This document shows, piece after piece, positions 1 through 7,967 of a DNA stretch of 40,689 nt (positions are counted from its first letter, which is position 1; every line of letters starts with the position of its first letter). The DNA is from Gammaproteobacteria bacterium (GTDB taxonomy: Bacteria > Pseudomonadota > Gammaproteobacteria > JAGOUU01). The DNA lies in the NCBI GenBank assembly GCA_018061105.1, contig JAGOUU010000009.1, positions 1 to 40,689 on the forward strand. The letters run 5' to 3'. Position numbers and translations under genes: made by a program. The notes under the pieces are model-generated. The model ran no database searches, had not been told where the DNA came from, and saw nothing but the letters and a program-made list of their open reading frames with translations.

Positions 1-2
1 CT

Positions 3-164
3 TTAATAAAACTAGCCAATAAACTTCCATGGGAAGACATGTTGGCAATTATTTTACCTGATTTACAAAATACACAAAAAGAGCAATATTGGCGCGGTAG
101 GCCGCTTAAAATCAGAATCCATTTAGGCTTAGAGCGTAATCTTGATGCTTGTCCTTTAATTTAA
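3..164 (+). pseudogene. Transposase N-terminal remnant
   Basis: A frame open from the left edge reads LIKLANKLPWEDMLAII, then LPDLQNTQKEQYWRGRPL and KIRIHLGLERNLDACPLI, then stops. The first 40 or so residues resemble the N-terminal (DUF772-like) region of IS5/IS1182-type transposases, which typically begin with an 'IKLANKLPWEEM' stretch and continue with 'GRPLRIRIHLG'. After IHLG the usual several hundred residues, including the DDE catalytic core, are missing and a short unrelated tail ends the frame. This is therefore a stub of a dead insertion sequence. Its true start lies left of the window. Family assignment is from memory of the motif. The next gene begins about 180-220 bases downstream. 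Confidence 0.6.
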
Positions 165-300
165 AAAATAAAAAAATGTAGTGCCTAAAAATCCGGACCC
201 AGCATTCTAGCTAGGGTTTAGCGCTCGACTAGAGTCAAAAGTGCGGAAGTCGGGATATTTTGGCTAATTAGGATCTTACTAAATTGGCGCTACACAGGAG

Positions 301-330
301 TTGCAGAAGTTCTTGCATTCTTAATAGAAT
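301..330 (+). promoter_or_regulatory. Possible sigma-70 promoter
   Basis: TTGCAG at 301-306 and TAGAAT at 325-330 are separated by 18 bases and lie just before the duplicated-domain gene. A transcript from here would start near 337-340, which favours translation from the ATG at 382 over the TTG at 340. Assigned by eye only. Confidence 0.25.
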
Positions 331-381
331 TAAGGTAACTTGGTAACTATTAAGCAGCTTTACAACTCACAACTGAGGATT

Positions 382-1536
382 ATGTCTACTCCACCCGATT
401 TCTCCTTGCCTAGTTATCCTATTCATAGGGTGATTCCGGCGCATGTATTACGTATGCTAAACAATCCTGATATAAATCAGTTAGTTGATACAGCATCTTC
501 GCCAATTGATGCTATAGCAATGACTCAGCCAGGATATGGCGCTAATTGGACTTTAATAATAGACGAGAAAAGTGTTGAGGTTCCAGACGCAGAGTTAGTC
601 ATGATAGGTTACACCCAATATTTATTAAAATATCAAGATGGTGGTATAACTGAATTTGTTAGATTAGGAGATGGCAACTCGATAAAATATGAAGGTACCA
701 GGTGGTATCTTACTATGCCATCTGGAAAGCGTAAACAAATTTTTACTGCTACTCCATTGTATAGAAGGGCGGTCAAAACTGCTCCCGAATGTCCTGCTCC
801 ATCATTAACAATGCCTCCAAATACTGTTGCCATGAGCGGTGCTAGTGCTAGTGCTTTGCTGAGGCATAGGGTAATTCCGACATATGTATTAAGCAAGCTG
901 GATAACCCCGTGATAAATAAGTTGCTTGATGAAGCAAGTCCGCCGATTGTCGCCGTAGCAATGACTCAACCAAATCTCCGTGCTAATTGGACTGTAATGA
1001 TAGGTGAAGAAAGTGTTGAGATTCCATCCGCACGGTTAGTCGCAATAAATTACATCACGCAGCTATTAAAATATCGAGATGGTGAATTTGTTAGATTGGG
1101 AGAGGGTGACTCGATAACGCTTGATGGTACTCTGTGTTTCCATAATATGCAATCTGGAGAGCGTAGACAAGTTTTTACTGTTGCTGCATTACGTATAATG
1201 CGTACAGCCGCTCAACGAGATGTTGATGCATCATTAAAGACACCTACTCGATCAGCGAAAAGACGATGCGTTGACAAACAGCCATTAGCTCCTGCTTCCA
1301 TAGCTTCTAGCGCTCATCCTCCTGTCGTTGCTAGTGCAGAACACGCTTTGCATGATGACGCTCACTCGCTGTCCCCTGGTAGCCCCACTCATGACTCTGC
1401 GTTTTGTGATAGCATGACTCACCGCAGAATATTAACTGGCATGCATTGTAAGTGGGTAGATTCTAGATATACTGGGCATAATGAGGAAAGAGAGGCGGAT
1501 GAGCCTACACGCTTCTTATACTCGTATAGTATTTAA
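382..1536 (+). CDS. Unknown protein with two tandem copies of one domain
   Basis: I do not recognise this protein's family. It contains an obvious internal duplication of about 100 residues. Copy 1 runs from HRVIPAHVLRMLNNPDIN to RKQIFTATPL and copy 2 from HRVIPTYVLSKLDNPVIN to RRQVFTVAAL. Shared elements in order are HRVIP..VL..L.NP.IN.L.D.AS.PI, AMTQP, ANWT, a K/ESVE(V/I)P strand, QLLKY.DG, EFVRLG.G.SI, and a SG.R.Q.FT end. The C-terminal 130 residues are rich in Ala, Ser, His and Pro and look disordered. There is no signal peptide or membrane segment. The frame extends upstream to a TTG at 340 with AAGG four bases before it. The ATG at 382 has GAGGA only two bases away, so the start is uncertain. 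The setting, between a transposase stub and a PARG-like gene, marks it as accessory; a role as a secreted effector is inference. Confidence 0.7.
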   Translation: MSTPPDFSLPSYPIHRVIPAHVLRMLNNPDINQLVDTASSPIDAIAMTQPGYGANWTLIIDEKSVEVPDAELVMIGYTQYLLKYQDGGITEFVRLGDGNSIKYEGTRWYLTMPSGKRKQIFTATPLYRRAVKTAPECPAPSLTMPPNTVAMSGASASALLRHRVIPTYVLSKLDNPVINKLLDEASPPIVAVAMTQPNLRANWTVMIGEESVEIPSARLVAINYITQLLKYRDGEFVRLGEGDSITLDGTLCFHNMQSGERRQVFTVAALRIMRTAAQRDVDASLKTPTRSAKRRCVDKQPLAPASIASSAHPPVVASAEHALHDDAHSLSPGSPTHDSAFCDSMTHRRILTGMHCKWVDSRYTGHNEEREADEPTRFLYSYSI

Positions 1537-1782
1537 ATAACCTTAAAGCAGGTTTTATGCGGAAAGCTTAAACGGATGCTGTTAACCTGGATAGGTTTGT
1601 GTATTATGGATGCGCTGGATACTATAATTCAATCTCCTAATATTAAGGCTGATAATATGCCCTTATTAGTAGCAGGGCTTGCTTAGGAGATTATTTTCAT
1701 GGCACCTGATCTCGTAAAGATAATTATTTATATAATATAATACGCATATGTTCACATTTGCTATAGTGATCTAAATATTGTT
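1537..1782. other. Gap between convergent genes
   Basis: This region separates two convergent accessory genes. It holds a nested inverted repeat at 1631-1692. It also holds a 36-codon open frame (ATG at 1576, in-frame ATG at 1609, stop at 1684-1686) encoding ...MDALDTIIQSPNIKADNMPL..., which resembles nothing I know and may be a gene remnant. No RNA gene is apparent. Confidence 0.4.
1631..1692. repeat. Nested inverted repeat between convergent genes
   Basis: AATCTCCTAA (1631-1640) is a perfect reverse complement of TTAGGAGATT (1683-1692). The 42-base interval contains a second hairpin, GCCCT (1659-1663) with AGGGC (1674-1678). It could be a bidirectional terminator or the remains of a small mobile element. 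It lacks the GC-rich stem and T-tract of a classical intrinsic terminator. Confidence 0.4.
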
Positions 1783-3513
1783 TTAGGGTGCACAGCTACT
1801 AATTCCTCTAGCAGCTCGTGTACGCTCTATGGCGTCTCTCTCTTCCTTTAATATACCGAGCCATTGCTTAGCTAAACTCGATGCATGGGGATTAGAGTGC
1901 TGTTCACTTGCTAAACATCTTAACCTAGCCTCTCCCAAGTAAATATTCCAAGTTGCTTGACCGCCTGCAGAAGCGTCTCTAACTGTAACTGTCTCGGCAT
2001 TTAGTACATTAAATTGCGCAGCATATTCGGCGGCTTGAGTCTCCGAATACATTGATTTATCAAAACTAATCATGGCTACCTTAGTTGTTTTTGTGGAATC
2101 TTGGTCTGGGATCCAAGTAACTGTAGGCTCTTTTTGTACATGAGCAACACTCCTTATGCCATCAGATTGAGGTATATCTGAATCCGTATATCTAAGTGCG
2201 GCCGTTCGAGGTCTAGGTGCAGCTGGTACATTAGGTCCACAAGCTGATTTTATCTCTATCGGTTCTTCACGACGTGCAGTTGTTGCATCAACTGATGGTT
2301 GTTTTTTTGACGCAGATACAACCCCATAAGATACTAAGCCTACGAAGCATGCTCCGGCAAGAGTTGCTAATAAAGCTATGCTTAGAGGTGTGGGTATTAA
2401 TGCAGCCGTAACTAATGCACCTACTAAAATAAGCACTAACGCCACAATAATACCTGTAGTGATGTATCTTTTCCAGTTAGCGGGTTTAGATGCAGCAGAA
2501 GCAGCAGTCTCAGAGCGGCCAGCAGGAACAGCGACACTAGCAACAGGGCGAGCAGTACCAGCAGCAGCACGGCGGGTGCCATCAGCAGCAGGGCGAACAG
2601 CAACAGCGGCAGGGCCAGCAACAGCGGCAGTCACGCGGCCAATAGTTACCGGTTTTTGTGTGAACTCTTTGGAAAAATGAGTAAAATTGTTAGGACCATA
2701 TCCTGGATAATAAATAGCAAAAACAACCACATCGAACTTCTCTGCCCGCTTTGCTAATTCTTCTCTGTAGATTTCTGCCATCTGCTCTGGTGGGTTACCA
2801 AATGCTCCACAACCAAACGCACTTAAAACTACATGTCGTTGACCATGGGCGATTAGGGTCTCAAGCTGTGCTGCAATTTTTCTTCTAGCTAGTTTTGAAT
2901 CAAATAGTCTTATCTGTATTACACCGTCTTTATCTCTTAAATCTTGAGCTGCCGATCGAAGCTCATAAAAAGGAAAAATCTGAGTCGTAACGAGTTGTTC
3001 ATAGCCATCGCCTTGTCCACCTGGACGTTCAGGGCCTTTGATACAATATCTAGGATCTTTATCAAAAGCTACTCGACCTGTCGTGCCATTTACTAAGGCT
3101 GTGGTTGCAGCTGTATAACTCCGTCCATCTTCGCCAATCTCATGATCAGAAACTCGCAGTCTACAATCACTACGTCGATACATATTTTCTTCTTGGGCAA
3201 TCATGCCTTGGTCACAACCACCACCAGGCGTATAAGCATTAGCCATATTTAAAACAGCAAATGTTTCCCCATATTGTGCAGTAAGCTTTTGAGTTGCTAC
3301 TCCCCAATCGTCTTGGATGACTTCGACTTTTCCAGGCCCTCTTACGCCCGTTGCTGTTGCTGCTGCTTTCCAACGTGCAAGGTTAGCTGCTGCATCGCTC
3401 TTGATTTTTTCAGGACGTGTCGCAAATTGATGTAAAGTATCAATTATAACTCCTATTCTTTTTGTATGAATATCGTCACGGCCTGTTGTAATTTGTATAG
3501 GAGGTAATGGCAT
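1783..3513 (-). CDS. PARG-like macrodomain protein with membrane hairpin
   Basis: This is probably a poly(ADP-ribose) glycohydrolase-like enzyme of the microbial (TIGR02452/DUF2263-type) family, which removes ADP-ribose from modified proteins. The diagnostic signature GGG-x7-QEE is present: NMANAYTPGGGCDQ then GMIAQEENMYRRSDC, with GGG at 97-99 and QEE at 107-109, including the catalytic Glu pair. A second macrodomain loop, VVLSAFGCGAFGNPP, is at 228-242. The catalytic domain occupies about residues 1-285. It is followed by an Ala/Pro/Arg-rich linker (292-345), two adjacent hydrophobic helices (about 351-373 and 376-400) forming a hairpin, and a C-terminal domain (about 410-576) of unknown fold. 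The end is charged (KEERDAIERTRAARG). Typical bacterial members are about 270-350 residues without a membrane anchor, so this architecture is unusual. No cleavable signal peptide is visible. It is an isolated accessory gene. Host-membrane or bacterial-membrane location is inference. Confidence 0.85.
   Translation of the reverse strand: MPLPPIQITTGRDDIHTKRIGVIIDTLHQFATRPEKIKSDAAANLARWKAAATATGVRGPGKVEVIQDDWGVATQKLTAQYGETFAVLNMANAYTPGGGCDQGMIAQEENMYRRSDCRLRVSDHEIGEDGRSYTAATTALVNGTTGRVAFDKDPRYCIKGPERPGGQGDGYEQLVTTQIFPFYELRSAAQDLRDKDGVIQIRLFDSKLARRKIAAQLETLIAHGQRHVVLSAFGCGAFGNPPEQMAEIYREELAKRAEKFDVVVFAIYYPGYGPNNFTHFSKEFTQKPVTIGRVTAAVAGPAAVAVRPAADGTRRAAAGTARPVASVAVPAGRSETAASAASKPANWKRYITTGIIVALVLILVGALVTAALIPTPLSIALLATLAGACFVGLVSYGVVSASKKQPSVDATTARREEPIEIKSACGPNVPAAPRPRTAALRYTDSDIPQSDGIRSVAHVQKEPTVTWIPDQDSTKTTKVAMISFDKSMYSETQAAEYAAQFNVLNAETVTVRDASAGGQATWNIYLGEARLRCLASEQHSNPHASSLAKQWLGILKEERDAIERTRAARGISSCAP
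2500..2640 (-). repeat. GC-rich low-complexity segment in PARG-like gene
   Basis: Repeated GCAGCAG/GCAACAG-type units encode the Ala-rich linker between the PARG-like domain and the membrane hairpin. The base composition is far richer in G and C than the surrounding AT-rich DNA, consistent with local repeat expansion. Confidence 0.6.
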
Positions 3514-3590
3514 AATTTATTAATAAGTTATAATTTATTTTTACATATGACGATTGTATCTGGTTTAGCTTAAGTGTAGCTTAATCCCTT

Positions 3591-3610
3591 GTGGAGATTT
3601 GTGGAGATTT
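3591..3610. repeat. Tandem 10-bp repeat upstream of PARG-like gene
   Basis: Two perfect adjacent copies of GTGGAGATTT lie in the 213-base gap between the PARG-like gene and trhO. The rest of the gap is AT-rich and would contain the PARG-like gene's promoter on the minus strand. No clear promoter boxes stand out. Confidence 0.5.
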
Positions 3611-3726
3611 CAGGGCTAATGCACTGGTTTTAGAAAAAAAATCTAAGAAATATCCTACAAAACAGGGTGTTATGTGAGATAACTTTTTCTTTGAAAAATG
3701 TGAAAAAGATCAAAAAAATTATTAAA

Positions 3727-4623
3727 TTAATACTCATCATCTTTTGCCATAAGATCCCGTCGTCCATAATTTATATAGTCTTCCGGGATTCCGACAGGCT
3801 CTATATTATTATTAACTGCAATGCGATCATCAAATATAAAACAACGGCCTTCCCATGCATTTTCTTGTGGGTCGACTTGTTTGAGATAATTTAATATACC
3901 GCCATCTAATTGATAAACTTTAGTGAAACCTAATTGTTTTAAATAAGCAGTAGATTTTTCACAGCGTACGCCCCCTGTACAGAACATGGCAATCTTTTTA
4001 TTTTTATCTTCTGGTTTGTTTAAATTATTTTTTATATATTCTGGAAGATGCCGAAAATATTTGGTATCGGGATTAACAGAATTTTTAAACGTTCCCATTT
4101 TATATTCAAAGTCATTGCGGGTGTCTATAATAATAGCGTCAGGATCTTCTAATAATTGATTCCATTCTTTGGCATTAACATGAGTACCGGTTTGATTTAT
4201 TACATCAATTTTACCTAATCCCATCGTTACTATTTCAGGTCGGACTTTTATTTTGAGTTTTCGAAATGGGTTAAAACCAGCTTCTGAATATTTTTCACCC
4301 AGGATTTTGCCTATGTAAGCCTGTGCTTGAAGAAAGTTAAAAGCTTTGTTTAATTCCTCTAGATTAGCCGCGCTGATTGTGCCATTGATGCCTTCAGACG
4401 CAATAAGCACAGTGCCCTTTATATTAAAATTTTTTAGGATGTTATAGATATCATCACGAAGAATTTGTAATTGATCTTCAGGGATAGCTTGGGTGACAAA
4501 TTTGTAAAAAGTGATTATTTGATACTGTAGATCTTGCAGATTTTGATAATTTATTGAGTTATCTTTATTGTTTATGCAAGATTGGTTCTTTAGTTTTAAG
4601 TGGTAACGGCTTAAATTATTCAT
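3727..4623 (-). CDS. trhO: tRNA uridine(34) hydroxylase TrhO (YceA-type rhodanese)
   Basis: TrhO hydroxylates uridine 34 in the wobble position of certain tRNAs, the first step toward 5-carboxymethoxy or 5-methoxyuridine. The protein has the N-terminal ferredoxin-like region (IKGTVLIASEGINGTIS, 68-84), the central segment ending in KVRPEIVTMGLGKID (126-140), and a rhodanese domain with IIIDTRNDFEYKMGTF (164-179) and the active loop CTGGVRCEKS (215-224; Cys215 is the expected catalytic residue). The product is 298 residues; it stops soon after VGIPEDYINYGRRDL and lacks the Cys-rich tail found in some longer homologues. The first 30 residues are an Asn/Gln-rich extension. It is followed on the same strand by the gap to the PARG-like gene and preceded by rsgA, 76 bases away. 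Confidence 0.92.
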   Translation of the reverse strand: MNNLSRYHLKLKNQSCINNKDNSINYQNLQDLQYQIITFYKFVTQAIPEDQLQILRDDIYNILKNFNIKGTVLIASEGINGTISAANLEELNKAFNFLQAQAYIGKILGEKYSEAGFNPFRKLKIKVRPEIVTMGLGKIDVINQTGTHVNAKEWNQLLEDPDAIIIDTRNDFEYKMGTFKNSVNPDTKYFRHLPEYIKNNLNKPEDKNKKIAMFCTGGVRCEKSTAYLKQLGFTKVYQLDGGILNYLKQVDPQENAWEGRCFIFDDRIAVNNNIEPVGIPEDYINYGRRDLMAKDDEY

Positions 4624-4699
4624 AACTATTAAATAATAAAATAAAAATTAATGCCTGCTATACTAACATCTAATAGAAATAATTAAAAGTTAGTTAGTA

Positions 4700-5689
4700 C
4701 TAGCCATCACGAAAGCGAAGATAATTTTCCCATCTGCTAGGGGCTATATGTCCGTTGGTTAAGGCAGATTTAAAAGCACAATTAGGTTCTATAATATGTT
4801 TACAATCTCTGAATTTGCACTGTCTTAAGTAGGGCCGAAACTCAGGGTAAGTATTTTCTAATTCAGATTGGGATAGATGGCTTACACCTATTTCTCTAAC
4901 GCCGGGAGCATCAATCAGATTACCCGAATTAGCTAAATGATATAATTTAGCCACAGTAGTTGTATGTTTGCCCTGCAAAATTTTATCAGAAAGCCTGCCA
5001 GTTTTAATAGTCAAGTTAGGAAAAAACTGTTGAGTTAGGGTAGATTTGCCTACACCAGAAGGGCCAATAAAAATAGAATTTTTATTAGCTAATAGCTGCT
5101 CTAATTTTTGAATGCTACTTGGGTCGTGAGTGCTCGTATTTAATACTGAATAACCAATTTTTTTATAAATTTCTATAAGTTCGTGAGAGTTATTAGATTT
5201 ATTATAAAAATGAGAAGTAATTAAGTCATATTTATTTAATATAAGAACAGGTTGAATATTGCAAAACTCTGCGGTAATTAAAAATTGATCTATTAAAAAA
5301 CTTTCGGGCGTTGGTTCAACGGCAAAGACAATAAAAATTTGATCTAAATTAGCAGCTATAGGCTTTGTAACAGCTTTTGCTGAGTTATTACGGACTAAAA
5401 GTGATTTGCGCTCTAATAGATTAATAACAACCCCTGTAGGTAAAGTAGGTAAATTAGGTAAATTAGGTAAATATAATACTTGATCACCAACTGCTAGCGC
5501 TGGTAAATTTTGACGTATATTACAACGGATAATATTATCTAAACTATTTTCAACATCTACCTGATCGCCATAATGGGCTATAACTAGCCCTGATAAGGCA
5601 TCTACAGTTGATTCGAGATCATCTTGATTTCTTTGTACGCGACGTTGCTGAAGATTAGTTAGTTTATTATGAGATTTTAATTTACGCAT
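4700..5689 (-). CDS. rsgA: Ribosome small-subunit GTPase RsgA
   Basis: RsgA is a circularly permuted GTPase that checks late maturation of the 30S ribosomal subunit. An N-terminal OB-fold (about 30-105) precedes the GTPase motifs in permuted order: NKYD (G4, 152-155), GPSGVGKST (G1, 209-217) and DAPG (G3, 260-263). A zinc site C-x4-C-x-H-x5-C (Cys291, Cys296, His298, Cys304) follows in the C-terminal helical domain. The length, 329 residues, is normal. Oddly, the OB-fold carries a short repeat PNLPNLPTLPTG (75-86) encoded by four 9-bp tandem units. It is divergently transcribed from orn, an arrangement also seen in other gammaproteobacteria, where the two are neighbours. Confidence 0.96.
   Translation of the reverse strand: MRKLKSHNKLTNLQQRRVQRNQDDLESTVDALSGLVIAHYGDQVDVENSLDNIIRCNIRQNLPALAVGDQVLYLPNLPNLPTLPTGVVINLLERKSLLVRNNSAKAVTKPIAANLDQIFIVFAVEPTPESFLIDQFLITAEFCNIQPVLILNKYDLITSHFYNKSNNSHELIEIYKKIGYSVLNTSTHDPSSIQKLEQLLANKNSIFIGPSGVGKSTLTQQFFPNLTIKTGRLSDKILQGKHTTTVAKLYHLANSGNLIDAPGVREIGVSHLSQSELENTYPEFRPYLRQCKFRDCKHIIEPNCAFKSALTNGHIAPSRWENYLRFRDG
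5437..5472 (-). repeat. 9-bp tandem repeat in rsgA
   Basis: Four adjacent units of TAGGTAAAT (first unit ends in G) are read on the minus strand as the L-P-N/T tripeptide repeat in the OB-fold of RsgA. The repeat is in frame, so gain or loss of units would keep the gene open. Confidence 0.75.
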
Positions 5690-5703
5690 GGTACTGTATA
5701 TTA

Positions 5704-5729
5704 TCTAGCTTCTAGCTTGAATCTAGCTT
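5704..5729. promoter_or_regulatory. Three TCTAGCTT copies in the rsgA/orn divergent region
   Basis: TCTAGCTT occurs at 5704-5711, 5711-5718 and 5722-5729 in the 98-base region between the divergent rsgA and orn starts. It may be a regulatory repeat or the product of slippage. The promoter boxes of both genes must also lie in this interval. Confidence 0.3.
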
Positions 5730-5787
5730 AGAATTTATTATATTAAATTAAATAATTAAAACATAATAAATTATAAAAGACATAATA

Positions 5788-6348
5788 ATGGACAATAAAA
5801 AGTCTCCAAATAATTTGATTTGGTTAGATTTAGAAATGACTGGCCTAGATCATAATACTGATGTTATTCTTGAAATAGCTACTATAGCTACTAATAAAGA
5901 TTTAGAAATTATTGCTCGTGGTCCTACTATTGCTATACATCAACCAGAAAGTAAATTATCTTTGATGGACGCCTGGTGTATTAAAACTCACACTAATAGT
6001 GGTTTAGTAAACAGGGTCAGAGAAAGTAAGGTTACTGTTGCGCAAGCGGAAGAGGAAACTCTAGAGTTTATTAGACAATGGATACCTGAAAAGCAATCAC
6101 CTCTTTGCGGTAACAGTATTGGTACGGACCGTCGTTTTATGTTCAAATACATGCCAAAGTTAGACAATTATTTTCACTATCGCGTAGTAGACGTTTCTAC
6201 TATAAAAGAACTTGCTTTAAGATGGCGGACTGATTTAAAACAATATGAAAAACGTAATTATCATTTAGCTACGGAAGATGTTGAAGATAGCATAGAAGAA
6301 TTAAAATATTACATAGGAAGTTTTATAAGTAAAGATAAATCTAGTTAA
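5788..6348 (+). CDS. orn: Oligoribonuclease Orn
   Basis: Orn degrades two- to five-nucleotide RNAs to mononucleotides, finishing RNA turnover and clearing pGpG from cyclic-di-GMP breakdown. It is a DEDDh exonuclease: LDLEMTGLD (Asp14, Glu16), GNSIGTDRRF (Asp114) and NYHLATEDVEDSIEEL (His159, Asp164) supply the catalytic set. The length of 186 residues is typical. The ATG at 5788 begins MDNKKSPNNLIWLDLEM, close to the usual N terminus. The next gene, nnr, starts four bases after the stop, so the two are co-transcribed. Confidence 0.96.
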   Translation: MDNKKSPNNLIWLDLEMTGLDHNTDVILEIATIATNKDLEIIARGPTIAIHQPESKLSLMDAWCIKTHTNSGLVNRVRESKVTVAQAEEETLEFIRQWIPEKQSPLCGNSIGTDRRFMFKYMPKLDNYFHYRVVDVSTIKELALRWRTDLKQYEKRNYHLATEDVEDSIEELKYYIGSFISKDKSS

Positions 6349-6352
6349 GCAA

Positions 6353-7960
6353 ATGTCAGCTCTGCAAAATAAGTTATATTCTGTTGCTCAAATAAAAATA
6401 TTAGATAAACTAGCTATTGAGCGACAATATGCAGGTAATGGTTTTATGCTAATGCAAAAAGCTGCTCAAATAGCATGGGAGAAAATTGCCGAGCTTTGGC
6501 CTAATCATAAAAATTTTATTATATTCTGTGGGCCTGGGAATAATGGCGGTGATGGTTTAGTTATAGCCAGGCTAGCTTTAGAAAAAAATAATCAAGTTAC
6601 TGCAGTTCTTTTCGCAGAAGCGCATGAACAGGCGCTAAAAGATGTAAAATGTTTAAAAGATTTTAAAAATTTAAAATTAATTACAGAAACAAATAGCCCT
6701 GATTATTTGAATTTACTTGACGTTCAGAGCCCAACTATTATTGTAGATGCTATTTTTGGTATTGGTTTATCTTCAAAACCGACAACACAAGATAGTGATA
6801 GTAGCTTTTTATTAGCAATAGATTGGATTAATAAAAATAATAAAAATACAAAAATATTTGCTGTGGATATTCCATCTGGATTACTCGCTGATACGGGCGC
6901 TGTGTATAAATCAGCTGTGCATGCTACAGCAACCATGACATATATAGGCCTAAAACCTGGCTTATATACTAACGATGGTCCAGATTATACAGGCCAACTA
7001 TTTTTTTCTGATCTTGATGTTACGCCAGCAATTTATCAACAAGTTGATCATAAAGCATGGTTAATGACAGAAGACTGGGTGAATAAAGTAAAAGCTAAGA
7101 ACTTACCTAAAAGAGCGAAAAATAGCCATAAACACCAGTATGGCCATGTGGTTATTATTGGCGGTAATAATAATATGATAGGCGCTGTTCTTATGGCTGG
7201 AACTGCAGCTTTAAGAGCAGGATCAGGCTTAGTAAGCCTAGTTACAAGTTTTAATATAAATCAAAATCAGCCAGAGCTCATGGTTTATAGTTATCATGAT
7301 AAAGCTGAAAATTTATTAAATTTATATAAACAAGCGACAGTATTTATAATCGGCCCAGGATTGGGTAACAGCAAAGATAGCCAAAGTATATTTAATAGAC
7401 ATCTTGATTTGATAGTAAATAATTTAGATAAAATTGTTAATCTTAAAGCTGTTGTTATTGATGCCGATGGGTTACGTTTTTTAGCAGATTATAATGATTA
7501 TGCTTCAGCGAGTTTTAAAAAATTAATAAGTTTAGATAAACTAGTTTTAACTCCTCATCCGGGTGAAGCTAGAGCTTTATTAGATAATAATATTAATATT
7601 AATTCAGATAGATTTGCTGCTATAGAGCAGATAGCGGAGAAATATAAAGCAACAGTAATTCTAAAAGGTATAGGCAGCTTGGTTTTTAAACCTCAACAAA
7701 AAGCTGCAGTATGCCCATTGGGTAATCCAGGTATGGCATCAGCAGGTATGGGAGATGTTTTGTCTGGTTTAGTTGCTGCTTTAATTAGTCAAAGTACAGA
7801 TAGTACAGATAAATCAGATAACATAAATAATTTTAACATTTGTTGCCTAGCTGTCTATTTACATGCCAAAGCTGCTGATCTTCAAGCAAAAAAATATGGT
7901 GAACGTGGGTTATTGGCAACTGATTTGTTCCAAGAATTTAGAAAATTATTAAACTTATAG
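6353..7960 (+). CDS. nnr: Bifunctional NAD(P)HX epimerase/dehydratase Nnr
   Basis: Nnr repairs hydrated NADH and NADPH. The N-terminal epimerase domain (YjeF_N, about 1-225) shows GPGNNGGDG (60-68), VDAIFGIGL and AVDIPSGLLADTG. The C-terminal ADP/ATP-dependent dehydratase domain (about 235-535) begins at HKHQYGHVVIIGG, carries TPHPGEARALL, and has the nucleotide-binding GMGD at 465-468 within NPGMASAGMGDVLSGL. The 535-residue length is slightly above the E. coli protein. It lies between orn and tsaE, the standard gammaproteobacterial order, with almost no spacing on either side. Confidence 0.95.
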   Translation: MSALQNKLYSVAQIKILDKLAIERQYAGNGFMLMQKAAQIAWEKIAELWPNHKNFIIFCGPGNNGGDGLVIARLALEKNNQVTAVLFAEAHEQALKDVKCLKDFKNLKLITETNSPDYLNLLDVQSPTIIVDAIFGIGLSSKPTTQDSDSSFLLAIDWINKNNKNTKIFAVDIPSGLLADTGAVYKSAVHATATMTYIGLKPGLYTNDGPDYTGQLFFSDLDVTPAIYQQVDHKAWLMTEDWVNKVKAKNLPKRAKNSHKHQYGHVVIIGGNNNMIGAVLMAGTAALRAGSGLVSLVTSFNINQNQPELMVYSYHDKAENLLNLYKQATVFIIGPGLGNSKDSQSIFNRHLDLIVNNLDKIVNLKAVVIDADGLRFLADYNDYASASFKKLISLDKLVLTPHPGEARALLDNNININSDRFAAIEQIAEKYKATVILKGIGSLVFKPQQKAAVCPLGNPGMASAGMGDVLSGLVAALISQSTDSTDKSDNINNFNICCLAVYLHAKAADLQAKKYGERGLLATDLFQEFRKLLNL

Positions 7961-7967
7961 ATTGATA

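Noticed and set aside
2378..2680. Plus-strand 100-codon frame opposite the PARG-like gene
   Set aside because: It is the antisense of the Ala-rich linker and membrane hairpin; the repeat DNA keeps several frames open by composition alone.
3667..3894. Plus-strand 75-codon frame before trhO
   Set aside because: Half of it overlaps the 3' end of trhO antisense, it has no ribosome-binding site, and the rest is AT-rich intergenic sequence.
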